From NCBI GenBank assembly GCA_012932865.1, contig SAXG01000122.1, positions 16,740 through 80,739 of the forward strand: a stretch of 64,000 bases of DNA, written 5' to 3'. This document shows, one piece after another, positions 1-11,796 of the stretch (position 1 is the stretch's first letter; every line of letters begins with the position of its first letter). Position numbers and translations under genes: made by a program. This DNA comes from Amylostereum areolatum. Its lineage: Eukaryota > Basidiomycota > Agaricomycetes > Russulales > Stereaceae. Under the pieces are notes generated by a model, which was not told the DNA's origin, did not search any database, and saw nothing but the letters and a program-made list of their open reading frames with translations.

Positions 1-1441
1 AGGAAAGACCCGGAGAATTCGTGTACACAGAGCACACTCGAGATGTGCTTTGGGTCTGATTTATGGGGGGTCGGGGCGAGGATGAAATTGAGGGGGGACT
101 TGTTGGGCATGGATATATTCAATCGGATGAGTATTACAAGTAGGCACAGAGCAAGCAGATACTTACAAAACTGGAAGCTGGGAAGGCGCGCAGCGCCGTT
201 TTCACTGGTGCCGTCATGCAGGCTTACCATCATCGCGCTTTGCGTCCGTGCACCTACCTCCCTCTATGGATGAAACCTGGCGGATGCCCCACGAAAACAG
301 TCAGCAGGAGCGCATCGTACTGATGGCGGGTGTCAGAGGTAGGGTATCGTGATGGAAGATGGCGCGGACGGAGGGCGATATGACGATGTATATGACGGCG
401 CGGAACGTGGGGGAAATGAGGACACGAGGCCGACGTATGGCATCAGCCTGGGACAAGCGCGGGGTAGGGGTAAGGCGTGCCAGTGTGTATCTCAAAGAGG
501 GGCGCTTCTGTGTGGATTCAACGTTCAGTTGTAGGGTGGAAGGGCCACAGCGGACATACTCAGTACTGATGCGTGTTCGCCGCCACCGGCCGACCGGTAT
601 GTTTCGCCGCTCGGTATTTTGGACTTGTATATATTACGTCCACGTTCTGCGGGTGGGTGTTTGGAGGAAATCAACTCAGTTTGCGAGCGAGATAGCACCA
701 GGCTACTTGATTCTAGGGGCGCGGACTCACTAGGGGTTCAGGGTGTTCGAGTGCATATTATTAGAATCGGGGATGAATGTCCATGATTATCGACTCGGAA
801 TCGTGGGCGGCTTGACCGAGCGTGAGTTACGGGATGCGCTCAGGCGGTTCAAAGTTGTCCAAGCCAATTATAAGCTCAGGGAGCACATGGCTACGCGCGG
901 GGTATGTCTCTAGATAGTAGATTAGATACGGGTTGATATGGGGCGCGGGTGAGATAGAGTTGGAATAGGAAGAATTGGCTGGATCGGGAGGGCAGGAGGA
1001 TTCGAGTGCATGTGGTCGCGGAGTGAGGATAGAGAGCGTAGCATGCGGGGAGAGACAAGATGGGTAAACTGGGAGGACTTGCCGCGGTCTTTGGCGGAGA
1101 ATTGGCGGAGTGACTGGGCCAGGCGAAGCAGCGACAGCGTGGACGGTGTACCATGTGTTACTGCACAGTCGGGGGCGGCAAGTGAATGAATGTACGTAGC
1201 CCGAAATATCGAAGGCGTCGAGTCAACGTTCAACTTGAATAAAAAAAACCCAGGTCGACTTGTACTTGAGTTCTGCGCACCATCTGCGTCCACGTGCTCC
1301 ACCCTCTTCACGCTCCCCATCTCCTCCTAGCCAACCAACCAACCAACCAACCAACCAACCACTGGTGCGTTCTTCCCCTCTCTTTCTCTTTCCTCCTATC
1401 GCTCACCGTATCTCACACCCCACCCTCCAGTCAACCACACC
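1..1441. other. Region without a supported gene; (CCAA)n microsatellite
   Basis: I see only short open frames on both strands and none has a recognisable protein motif or convincing splice structure. The end of the stretch is the 5' leader of the dynein light chain gene. It contains a perfect tetranucleotide microsatellite, 7.5 copies of CCAA at 1331-1360, about 80 bp upstream of that start codon, in a pyrimidine-rich leader of the type common upstream of highly expressed fungal genes. Confidence 0.5.
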
Positions 1442-1901
1442 ATGTCCGAGAAACTCGACGCGCCCACCTCCTCCTCAACTGACACCTCCGGCATCGGCGC
1501 CGCCAACGGCCCCAAAGCCACGATCAAGAACGTGGACATGACCGAGGAGATGCAGCAAGAGTCCGTCGATATCGCCTCCGCCGCGCTCGAAAAGTACAAC
1601 ATCGAGAAGGACATCGCCGCCCAGATCAAGAAGGAGTTCGACAGACGCCATGGCCCGACCTGGCACGTCGTCGTCGGCAAGAACTTTGGGAGCTATGTCA
1701 CCCATGGTGAGCGTTCTATCCATCCATCTACTCGCGTTCCTTCTCCATGTGCTCTCCAATCCATGCCACTTGGCCATGTCGAGCTCGTTGGACGCGCGTT
1801 GCTCCAACGCCGGGCTGACGCTTTTTTTTCGCCCCGCAGAAACCAAACATTTCATCTACTTCTACGTCGGATCGCTCGCCATCCTCATCTGGAAATCATA
1901 A
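1442..1901 (+). CDS. Dynein light chain, LC8 (DYNLL) type
   Basis: Two exons, 1442-1706 and 1840-1901, give 108 aa. The intron starts GTGAGC and ends CAG and is in phase 1. The last ~88 residues are a complete LC8 domain: the [13 protein letters not shown] helix, the [17 protein letters not shown] helix, the nearly invariant [18 protein letters not shown] strand region, and the HFIYFYVG...AILIWKS terminal strands. LC8 is a homodimeric hub that binds short linear motifs; it is a subunit of cytoplasmic dynein and also acts outside it. An N-terminal Ser/Thr-rich extension of about 20 residues precedes the usual 89-residue core. The start is the first ATG after the leader and is the only one upstream of the conserved part. 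The gene converges with the Axl2-like gene downstream. Confidence 0.93.
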
Positions 1902-2609
1902 TCGCATCGCTCTCCACGGCGAAGGATCGCGCGCGTAGAAGGGGGGAAGGAGGGGAAGGAAGGCTATGGAGGAACGGAGGGGCGCGAGGAGGAACCGACG
2001 TGCGTAAACGCGTCGCCACGCCGTTGTCTCTCTCTCCCCATCTCATCCGATATCCTCCCCATCGACTCTCCCCACCAACGCCCCTCGCCGCACGCACCAA
2101 CACACTCTGTCCATATACATGTTTTCTTGCCCATTCGTTCTCTGTTCAATAGTATCTCACGTCGCGCGTTTTCGTCTCCTTTCGATGTGCCCCCCCTTCG
2201 ACCCTCTTCGACCTGCAAGTCTTCATTTCAGCCGCGTGGCAGTCGTGCGTGCCAGGGAGCGCGCGTTGCGCACGACCCGGCCGTGTGTCCCGTGCCCGTT
2301 CCAGGCTCTATTCCCGATGCGAAACCATATGGAACAGCCAACACCCTCCCACGGACGGTTTCCGTCCATAAAGTGTAGCGATGGGTTCTATTGATGACAG
2401 TATCGTACAGTATAGGGCGATGGGCAGTAACAGGTGTTCTCCTTCTAGGGTATGTAAACGATGAATACAAATCAGCAGCGTCCATACATCCACGCAAACG
2501 CGATCCGAAACAATCTAGTATGTGAGTATTCAACCGTCCGAGCACCAGCCCCGAGTCCGAGTCCAAGGAGAAGGGTCTGCGAAAATCTCTCCGCAAAACG
2601 CTCGCCAGC

Positions 2610-5587
2610 TCACCCACCACGCACCACGACCTCGACCACGGCCCTCCCCACGCAAACGCCCCCACTCTCCCCCTCGAACATCCCCACGCTCACGACGCCC
2701 ACGTCTCCAGCCCGCGGCACGCCCCAAAACTTGACCGTATGCTTGTGCTTCTCCGCAGCGACGCCCTTCGGCGCGTCCAGATCGGCGTACAAGAACGCGG
2801 GCAGCACCCCGCGCTTCCCGCCCCCGAGGTCCATCCTCCGCGCGACGAGCGTCCCGCCGCGCTGCGCCACCACGCCCGCGGGCGTGAGGTGGACCCGGAA
2901 CCGGAACCGCTCGCCGACGCGCACGAGCACGCGCAGGACGTCCTCGCCGCCCGGCGCGCTCCCGACGCTCGAGCGCGAGCGCGGGCCGCCGCGGTGGGAG
3001 GACTCGAGGGAGGAGAACGAGCCCGAGGGCGAGCGCACGCTCACGCTCAGGCGCGCGGGCTTCCGATCGCGGTCGGCGTCCTTGTCCTCGCCGAGCGCAC
3101 TGACGTAGCGCATGCCGTCGCTGAAGTCGTCGGGCGCGGGCACGGCGGGGACGACCGCGGCGGACTGGCTGACGATGCGCTTCCCGCCGCGCCGAGTCGG
3201 GGGCCCGACGTCGTCCGCCACGGCGGTAGGCAGCCCGGGTACGGGGACGCGCGCGGCGTGCGTGAACGGGACCAGGCGTGCGGCGTCGTCGGTCGGAGGG
3301 TGGGGGTACGATTGCGCGCTGAGGCTCTTCACGCTCGTCGCGCGGGCGGCGCGGTGCACGACCGCCTCGGTGGCGTGCGTGCGCGTCGAGGACGAGTCGG
3401 ACGCGAGGGAGACGCTGTCCACGGACGCGTCCACGGACGCTCCGCGCGGGTTCCGCGGGCCTCTGGGGGACTTGGGCGGGGCGAAGTCCGCGCGGCGGTG
3501 CGGGATGGAGCGCTCGGCCGTGGAGGACGAGGGCGATTGGCGCAGGCTGGAGGGTAGGCCGGAGAACTCGGACCCGAGGGGGAAGGCGGAGAGGGGCGCG
3601 AGGGCGGGGGTGGCGGGGAAGTGGGCCGCGGAGGAGTCGCGGGAGGAGGAGATGAGGACGGGGCGGCCGATGGTGATGGTGGGCCGGGTCTTGCGCGTGC
3701 ATTTGTCGCTCACTTGGCGCATGGTCGAGCGGAGGCGGGCGAGGAATTCGGCTTTGCTGAGCTGGCCGGGGCTTTGGGGTCCGTCGCCGGTGGGGGAGGT
3801 GACCGAGGCGGAACGCGTGAGCGTGCGCTGGAGGCCGAGGCCAAGAGCGCCGTATCGGTCTGTGGAAGGGCCTGCGGAGGGATTGCCTGTGGGGGAGGAT
3901 GTCGAGTATCAGTACGAGCGCGTATGGAGGATGGAAGGATCGCACCAAAGCTGTCTAGAGAGCCCATCGATCCAGGTTGCGAGCTGGTCCAGCCTTTCTC
4001 GGCGTCCCGTGGCTTGTTTTCTATGCCGTACCACGCCCGCTCCTTTTCCGTGAACGACTTCAGGGCCTCCTCTCCGTCGAGCGCCGTGTCCTTGTCCCGG
4101 GTACACCTTTTGCAGACCGCGAGGGTCACAGCGAGACCGAGCGCGCCGCCGATGAGCCCAAAAGTGATGACGAGCCCGAGGACGAGCCTCTTGCGCGCGG
4201 CGGGGGAAAGCGGACCAGAGCGACCGCCTTGGGTTGGCTGCGAATCTTTGAAATCGGCCGGGGTCAGCGAGATCGGCAGGCTTGCGTGCGAGGTGGAGTG
4301 CGTGATGCGGGAGTAGGCCGTGAAGGAGATCGTGATATGGCTGTATCCCGACACGTCCTTGGGGATCGTGCCCGACAGGACGGTGGCGCCGGCGTCGAAG
4401 TGAAGGTACTGTCCGGCCTCGGCGGGGTCGGTGGTGGTGGTGAGGTTGACGTCGGCCAGGCTGGTTTGGTTCGAGAGGTAGCGGCCAAGGCTGAAGCTGA
4501 CGTCGTCGCCGGGGCTCTGAAGGATGGGGTCGAGGTTGGGCTGGGTGAAGAAGGGGGGTACGGCGGCGAGGCGAAGGTTTGTGTGTAAAGTTTGGTTGAA
4601 ATTTGTGGTGAGCGTCGCGGGGAGGGATGCGCTTGCGTTGGAGGGAGAGCCGGACGCTTTTCCGCTGAGCCGACGGGCGGTTGGGTCGTAGGAGAGCCAG
4701 TTGGAGTAGGTTGAGGTGTCGACGGACAGGGAGACGATGTCGGAGGCGTTGATGTTTTTTCCATCCACGAGAACGCCTTCGAAGTCGAAAGGCGAGTTGA
4801 GCTCCACGTCGAAGTCGGATTCGGAGGTGATGTTGATAGTGGGAAGAGACCCTGTGGCCAGAGATAGCTCGTGGGCGGCGACGATGACGTTGAACGGGAG
4901 AGCGGCTTCGGTGTATCCTCGCTGGCCAGATGCGCGCAAAGACAAAGCAAAGGTGTGCGGGGTCACAAGATCGTTCGGATGAGGTACGATGCCGTTGAGG
5001 GTGATCTCCTTGGTGTCGAAGTACATCCAGGGCGGTAACGGAGAGCCGTCGGCCTGAAGCGCGTCGTAGTACACGTTCTTGGGGCCCGCGAACGTGTCGT
5101 AATCGAAGCCGATGCTGAAGGACCAGTTGGAGGGCACGCGAAGGGAAGGGTTGTCCGTGGCCAGAGCCGAGTTGGGAGCGAGGAGGAAGACGGAGGAGAG
5201 TGAGGGGTTGTCCGGTTTGAACTGGTCGTTGACGGCCGTGCTGAGGATGGGGGGAGGATAGGGCGTTGCGCAAAGGGTGACCCAAGAGGAGGCGGTATCA
5301 GAGTCAGGATCCTGGGCGGTGATCTTGATCCTGGGGGTGCCTTCGTCCTGAGCGGCGGGTGTGCCATGCAGGGTGCGAGAGGAGGGGTCGAAGGCGAGCC
5401 AAGGGGGCAGAGAAGAGGCAGTGTAGGCGAGCGGGGCAGCAGAAACGAAAGTATCCGGGGAGAACGACCAGGAGAACGGGGAGTTGACGCGGGCGATGGG
5501 CGGGAGCTGGTCTTCGAGGGGAAAGCCGACGGAGAGCGCGCGAGCGAAGGCGAGGTGGGCGAGGAAGCAGTAAAGAATGGCGTACAT
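2610..5587 (-). CDS. Axl2-like cadherin-domain transmembrane protein
   Basis: Two exons, 5587-3946 and 3886-2610, encode 972 aa. The 59-nt intron (3887-3945) has donor GTGCGA, a CTGAT branch site and a CAG acceptor; removing it joins two long frames exactly. Residues 1-18 form a signal peptide (MYAILYCFLAHLAFARA). The ectodomain holds repeated dystroglycan/cadherin-like (CADG) modules, seen as the recurring patterns PPWLAFDPSSRTLHGTP, PPWMYFDTKEITLNGIVP and NWLSYDPTARRLSGKA. One membrane segment lies near residues 466-491 (LVLGLVITFGLIGGALGLAV) and is followed by a Cys/Lys stop-transfer stretch and a ~470-residue Ser/Pro-rich cytoplasmic tail. This is the layout of Axl2, the yeast axial bud-site marker at the cell cortex, so a role in polarity or wall-membrane signalling is likely. 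I infer the role from architecture only. A second ATG in frame at 5761 lies upstream of the signal peptide and I rejected it. Confidence 0.85.
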
Positions 5588-5930
5588 AGCGATGACCTCT
5601 TGCCAATGCAACGTCGACGGCGGCGGACTCGATGTCGACCAGCGACGGGGATGCGGGCGGGACGAAGGGAAAGAAGATGAGTAGATGAACGTGAACCGTC
5701 GGTATTCAACAAGTCCTCCCCGCCGTCGCGGCCGCGCCCGCCTCCCGCCAAATACACCCAAACAACGCGTCCCACGTACTCTGTCTTCTCACCCGCTTCT
5801 GTTTCATCAATGTACATACATAAATACATTTCGTATCTGAACCACTGTGCGAGAAACTGTGTTTTGAGGAGCTGGGTACGGGCCCAATTTTTGCAGGATT
5901 ATGGGTATCAAGTGGGGCTTGTCTGCCATC

Positions 5931-6030
5931 GGCTCAATGGTCTAGTAGTATGATTCCTGCTTCGGGTGAGAACTCATGCGCGTCGCGTGTAATATGCAGG
6001 AGGTCCCGGGTTCAATTCCCAGTTGAGCCC
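5931..6030 (+). tRNA. tRNA-Pro (CGG) with a 28-nt intron
   Basis: The acceptor arms GGCTCAA (5931-5937) and TTGAGCC (6023-6029) pair perfectly over 7 bp, with discriminator C at 6030. The A box (TGGTCTAGTAG) and the B box (GGTTCAATTCC) are intact. The anticodon stem CCTGC/GCAGG encloses the loop TTCGGG-T, putting anticodon CGG at 5963-5965. The intron is 5967-5994, at the canonical position one base 3' of the anticodon, leaving a 72-nt mature tRNA. A T-tract directly follows the gene and should terminate RNA polymerase III. This tRNA decodes CCG. Confidence 0.93.
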
Positions 6031-6561
6031 TTTTGACCCTTTTTAAAAGTTTGGCTTCCCGGAGTCCGAGACTCCGAGGCTCAGAGTTCTAACTTCTCGA
6101 GCACTCCTTTCCACCTTTCCACCTTTTCGCCTTTCCACCTTGACCTTCTGACACGCGTCTCCCGTTTTTCATCTATGAATTGGTGTCCAGCGGACGCTGC
6201 CGCTCCCAATGATGCGGATGTGCGTAACCTATACCTCGTAGATCTTCTGTGTCTCTTAGTCGATCGCAACTCACAAAATTGAAAAGACCAGGGCACCGCT
6301 CTTCGTCCACCTCCTTGTATTGCCACAATGCCACCTTTTATCGTGGTGGAAGAACGACCTCTGCGCACGGTGCTCTTCCTCACGCCAAAGAACATAACAT
6401 CATTGAGCCGCTGTCCGTCGGTTGCCACGCCATTCCGGGCCACGAGTGTTCGGTGCGGAGATCTTTTGTCTTCGACCCTTTGTCTCTTTTCTCTGCAACC
6501 CGTCTTTGTCTCTACGACTCGGAGGCACCACTTATGTGGCCCGCTCCACCCATCGCATGGA
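6031..6561. other. Intergenic region
   Basis: Between the tRNA and the TATA box of the secreted-protein gene I find only short overlapping frames in several phases. None resembles a known protein or carries good splice signals. I read it as promoter and spacer sequence. Confidence 0.4.
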
Positions 6562-6569
6562 CTATAAGA
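6562..6569 (+). promoter_or_regulatory. Probable TATA box of the secreted CBM19-like gene
   Basis: The sequence CTATAAGA lies about 200 bp upstream of the ATG at 6767 and is followed by a C/T-rich leader. It is the only good TATA-like match in this intergenic region. It fits, but this is a pattern match only. Confidence 0.4.
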
Positions 6570-6766
6570 GGCTGTCTGCAAACGATGTCGGGCTCTCCCA
6601 AGTCCAACCCACGAATCGAGCCCTGTCTCTCAACACTATATCTCCAGTTCCTCGTCCTTGCCTAACGCTCCCTTGACTCTTCGAGCTGCGCCCGCCCCTT
6701 CAATCGACTCATAACTGTCCTTCACCCACCCTAGCATCCCTCATTCGCCCCACTCAACGCATCACC

Positions 6767-8304
6767 ATGATCGCCTTCACTGCCATCCTCCTCGCCCACG
6801 GCCTTTTCTCCTCCGCCCAAGCAGCGCCCCTCGCCCACTCCAAGCGCATCGCGCAGAATACCGTCGACGCCAAGACCAAATGGGAAGCCGCATGCGTGCG
6901 TCGCCTCCTTTCTTTCCGGGATAGATGACTGATACGGGCGGCGCATTCGACAGGACACCGCGGGCGGCGGCGACCAATGCAACACCATCGCCGTGAACGC
7001 GATCGGAACCCTCCTCGCCGCCGCCGACGCGTGCGCCCAACAGAACAGCGCGGATCAGATGATTGACCTCGCCAAGCAACTCAACAACGACCCCGACATG
7101 ATCAAGCTTGCGCAGATCTTCGCGCAACAGCCACGGAACACGGTGAGCTATCCGTTTCTTTCTTCCTTGGGTGCTGTTGGGAGGGGGTGTGGGGCACTGC
7201 TGATGCTGTGTGAACATGGGTGGGATATGTTTGCGATGGGTGGGGTACTTCGGCTGGAACGGGGCCAGCGATGAGCGAGCAGCCTACACCCACCATCCTT
7301 GCGCGATGTTCACCGACCGACCGCTCATCTTTCTTTCTCTCCGTCTTCCTTCCTTAGCCCACCTCGCAAAGCGTGCTCTACTGCCAATCCGCGCCCAAGA
7401 ACGCCGAGCTCAACGGCCTTTTCCAATGCCAGTTCCAAGGCGCGGACGCGACCACCTTCGTGGGCGGCGTGCAGGTCGGTGGTGCCGGTACCATTCCGTT
7501 CGGGATGAGCGCGGCGCTGAGTCCTGCGGGGTCGTGCCCTGCACACCCCGACGGGCCCATCGCGGACGGGTCGCAGCTCGTGGACCAGGTGGTTTCGCCC
7601 GGCCAGGTCTCCTCGTCGGGCTCCGGCTCGTCCAACTCAACCTCTCCTTCGGACTCAAGTGCAACTGCCACCGCATCTGCCCCCGCATCCACCGCCACCG
7701 ATGCCTCCGACACCTCAGGTTCCACCGACTCCACCGACTCTTCCGACTCTTCCTCCACGTCCACGTCTCCCTCTGACGGCGCCAGCACCACTGGCTGTGA
7801 CGATGGTGACGACTCCGGGGCGGACGACGGCTCCGACGACCCCTCCACGACAGACTCTAGTTCGGCCTCCGTCACCACCACCGCCGCCGCCGCCAGCTCA
7901 ACGGCCACTCCCACCTCATCCTCCGCTGCCTCCTCCAGCGCCTCCAGCGCCTCCTCCTTCCAGCTCCAGAACGGCCAAGACGCGCAGGCCCTCAACAAGA
8001 AGTTCGCCGCGTTCACCGCCGACAGCACCTGCCAAGGTGCGCATTTCTTTCCCCTTTCCTTTTGCTTTGACGTCGGGTCGCTAATGGACGGACGTGTGCA
8101 GAGGGCGACCAGGCCTGCGTCGACGGCGGCTTCGCCCAGTGCGTCGGCGGCAAGTTCGCAGTCACCCAATGCGCCGGCGGCACAACCTGCGCCGCGCTCC
8201 CGCTCGTCAACAAGGCCGGCACGAGCATCGGGTGCACGACCGAGGCCGATGCTACCGCGCGCATCGCGGCGACGGGCGCGCAGGGTGGGTTGACTGGCGC
8301 ATGA
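6767..8304 (+). CDS. Secreted protein with Ser/Thr-rich linker and C-terminal CBM19-like domain
   Basis: Four exons, 6767-6895, 6954-7142, 7358-8036 and 8102-8304, encode 399 aa; every junction keeps frame. Residues 1-19 are a signal peptide (MIAFTAILLAHGLFSSAQA). Next comes a ~140-residue cysteine-containing domain that I know from many basidiomycete secreted proteins of unknown function. A long low-complexity Ser/Thr/Ala/Asp linker follows, likely O-glycosylated. The C-terminal domain has regularly spaced cysteines (CQEGDQACVDGGFAQCVGG ... CAGGTTCAALPLVNKAGTSIGC), the pattern of the chitin-binding CBM19 family. It is therefore probably a wall-associated or extracellular polysaccharide-binding protein; no catalytic domain is visible. 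The second intron (215 nt) is long for this locus. Confidence 0.8.
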
Positions 8305-8715
8305 GCTTTTACGCCCTCCCTCCCCATGTCCTCCTGCTTCCTTTTCCTTTCTCCTATCTATTTGAGTGCGCGTGGGCACGGTCGTCTTCGTTGACGAAGA
8401 TGGGCTTTGCGGCTGTTGTACGACTCGTGGCATCTGTATCGATAGCAATGCAATCTGGAACTTGTTTCTGTTGTGTGTGTATAAGACCGACCACGACGTT
8501 GCACGTACTGTGCGTCTCAGTGTGAGGAGTAGCACAGAGCACTGCTGGGAGGAGGCCGGCGGCACGGGGGTCCATGCGCCGGGTCCGCTGTCGAGCACGG
8601 CGTTCTGACTGAAATTGCACTCATGGCACCGTCACAGCCGCGAGCGTGCACTCTAGCCTATCGTTCTCACATGCTCCTCCAGGATACTCCCTAGATTTTG
8701 CCTGCGACTCTCAGC
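8305..8715. other. Intergenic region
   Basis: I see no supported gene here. The stretch lies between the stop of the secreted-protein gene and the first ATG of the next multi-exon gene and presumably holds the 3' UTR and a promoter. Confidence 0.4.
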
Positions 8716-11700
8716 ATGGTGAGAGAATCGATACCATGTCGCCGCCAGCGACGTCTGCTAATCACAGCTTCGCACCAGGAGGGCCCATCTCCCTCGAAGC
8801 AGGACACCCGCCGCTCGGGCGACGTCCACTCCATCCGCTTTCTGACCTCCTTCCTCCATGGGTTCTGCGTCGACAAAGCTGCCCCCACGGGAACGAGAAA
8901 AAACTCTGGTGCGATCGAGCCATTCGTGCATCTCGCCAACCTGCTCGATCTCGGGGATTCCTCTTTTACGGGACTCGCCGTCACGGGAGCCGTTCGCGCC
9001 CACTCGACCGAGGTGGCGATCGTGGTTTCCTCCAACTCTGGCACGTCCCAAGATACGTCGCGTCGCGTCCCCAGGGACGACGACGACATCCAACCACCGC
9101 CTGGTACGAAGCCCTTCGACATCGTCACGCTGAATCCCAGCAGTCTCCGGTCTGTCGATCTCACTGATCCACCAAGGTGAGCACTTCCGGTCTGACTGAC
9201 ATCGCACATTCGATCCTCACCGTCGCGCCACCAGCTCTGCACCGGGCATCCAGAGGCACGCGGAGGATCTCCTCGCCGTCTTCACGAACAAGGAGAAGCT
9301 CAACATCAAACCGTCCACTCTATACCCTTGGATCGTTTTCCGCTGCTTCCGCAAGCTAGCGCACCGGATCCGGACGGCCACGAAGGAATGGGAGGATGGC
9401 CACGATCCTATCGCGGACATGAGGAAGTGGGAACCTTCCAACAACGAGCCTTCGAAGCTATGGACGCCATCGTGAGACCTGCGTGGTGCTCTAGCGCTTA
9501 TAGCCCGACTGTCTCCGCTGTCCCGACCCTCGACGTGCACTAAATTGCCCTCCGATGTGTCGTCCGAGGACGACACTCATTCGCTTGCACTACATTTGGC
9601 CGAAGAACTGCGAAACGCTGCTGCCAGTGGCCAATCAGAGGTACGTAGCACTCCTTTGGTTCTTATTTCTCCTCGTGTGCTCAGCCATGCCTGCCGTGTT
9701 TAGGCCATCGCGAGAGCATTGCGACGCATTCTGGACGAAGTTCACTGGACATCTGCTCTTAAGCGTAGTGACGTGAGTGGCCTGTTGATCATTCTCTGCC
9801 CCCTTGGTTTCCCCTCGATATTCTCAGTACTTATGACTTTCGACAGGGGGGGCGTGCGCTCTCAAACGAGATGAGAACATGCGCCAACGGCCGACGAGAA
9901 GACCGCGCACTACAGGACATTGTGGCGAAGGCTCTCGACACGGCTTCAAGTCAGATCCGGGACGCCCAAATACAAGAGGTGGAAGACCGTTGGTGGAAGA
10001 CCGCACCCATGCCCGATGTACCCGACACCCTCACCCTCCACTTCCAAGACGTCTCTCTCGCCCACGCCCACAAGGCGCGCCACCTGGTCGAAGTATGGCC
10101 CGCCGAAGATGTCCAGTGCGCTCCCACTGAGCCCTTTCAACACGTTTTCCAGCGCTTTCGCGTGCAGGTGAACAAGAAGCACCGCCACCCCTTCCTGCCC
10201 ACCATCAGTTTCGACGCGCTCCTCGGCTCGGACAAACTCTCCTTCGCCGATTCCGGCAGGCTTTCCGTGGCTGAAATCCTCCCAAAGCTATCCCAACCGA
10301 ACGTGGTCCCGTACGTGCGCAACGACGAGGACGACCGTCGCACTCAAGGCGACAGCCCGGCGTACAAGATCGACGTTTGGAAGCGCACGCTTCCGTCGTG
10401 GTGCACGACGCCGAACCATTGGATCGAGCCCACCCCGCCGCCCGGCTTCGCACAAGGCAAGACGCCCACCACGCTGTCGCAATACTACATCAAAGTCCCG
10501 ACGCTCCTCATCCCCGGCAATGGACGCAACATCCTCCCCACCACCACGAAACCCAACATCATCGCCCGCCACTTCTTCCTCCCCGTCCACGACATCTACA
10601 CGACATCTACCTTTTCTCTTCAGCAAGAAGACGACCTCGTTCCCTTCTCCGGCAAACTCATTCCCGGCGCCCTTTCTCTCGACCAAGCCCGCGCCTTCCT
10701 CGGGCGCGTCGTTCAGTGCTCCACCAAACCTCCCCGCCCTTCCGACGCGGAGCCCGCAGGCAAGCGGCGCAAAGTGAACACGTGCGCGGCGCAGACGGTC
10801 GGGATCGCGTGGGAGCTCGAGACCGACGCCGAGGGCACACCATCCAAACTGCACTGCTTCACCGCGCACGCGCGCACGCACTCGGACTGGGTGCTCCATC
10901 TGAGCGCGCCACTCTCGAGGCGGAGCGCGCACAAACCGGCCCCACGGTCGCCGATGATGGTGCGGGAGCAGTGGTGCGAGTGGGTGGGCCTCGCGACGCT
11001 GCCGGCGGACCGCAGGGCGGTGGAGGAGGCGCGCGTGCGCACGGCGGTGGGTGGAGAGGACGACGAGGGCGAGGAGAAGACCGACGGCGCCTTGTCCTTC
11101 GACCAGTGGTACGAAAAGACGAAGGCCTGGATCGCGACGCTCAACGGTGAAAACACGGTGCCAATCGTCCAAGTGAGTACCTTCATCCCGTTCTCGCGCG
11201 AGTCTGACCCACGCGATCCAGGTCGGACCAGACGGCGCGTTCGTCGCGGGCGACCTTGGGTTGGCCAAAGGCGCGGACGACGAGTTCGAGGCCCATATCG
11301 ATGGTGCTAAACCCGGCGTGTGGCGGATGTTTGTGGAGGATCGGGATGCGCATGTCGAAGGCGCGGGGGACGAACCGCAGACGTTGGTCCTGGGCCGCTT
11401 TGACTGGGCGCAAGAAGGGTCCGTGGACTACGATGCCATGCCCGCCAGCGTCGCCGCTGGTGCGCAGCCGACGTCCGACTGGGAAGACGTTGGGTCGTTC
11501 AGCGCCGACGCCGGCCTCCCGTGCTTGTTCTCGAAACACGCGCTCGACGCGCTGCTCGCGTGCGGGACGGATTGGGAGGCGATGTTGGAGACGTTCGTCG
11601 ACGACGAAGACGAAGGCTTTGTGTTCGTGCCGGGTGGCGTCGTCCGTGAGTGTCTTTTTCGTCGAGTTGTGCGTGCTGGAATGCTGACTTGTGGGCATCT

Positions 11701-11796
11701 GTAGTAAGAGGCGACGATGGGGGCTACACGGTTGAGGGGCGGCGTGACGAGGACGGTCTGTTGGTCGAGATCAGGCTTGTCATGAAGAATGTATAG
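8716..11796 (+). CDS. Uncharacterised multi-exon gene with one in-frame TGA
   Basis: I do not recognise the family. Exons 8716-8718, 8779-9176, 9235-9640, 9704-9772, 9847-11172, 11222-11645 and 11705-11796 join in frame through seven good GT-AG introns or exon boundaries and would give 905 residues, but codon 214 (9473-9475) is TGA. Frame stays open on both sides of it, and no donor/acceptor pair I could find removes it. The first intron would begin directly after the ATG; keeping it (60 nt) also stays in frame. The N-terminal part is helix-rich (SIRFLTSFLHGFCVDK; TLYPWIVFRCFRKLAHRI). The middle has a basic KRRKV stretch, and the C-terminal ~190 residues are acidic and Trp-rich. No signal peptide or membrane span is visible. 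It could be a cytoplasmic or nuclear protein, or a young pseudogene. Confidence 0.6.

Noticed and set aside
2530..3948. 472-codon minus-strand frame overlapping the Axl2-like gene
   Set aside because: Arg/Pro/His-rich shadow frame; the true protein uses another phase joined by a clean 59-nt intron.
7378..8598. 406-codon minus-strand frame opposite the secreted protein gene
   Set aside because: Antisense of the Ser/Thr-rich linker; no domain or promoter of its own.
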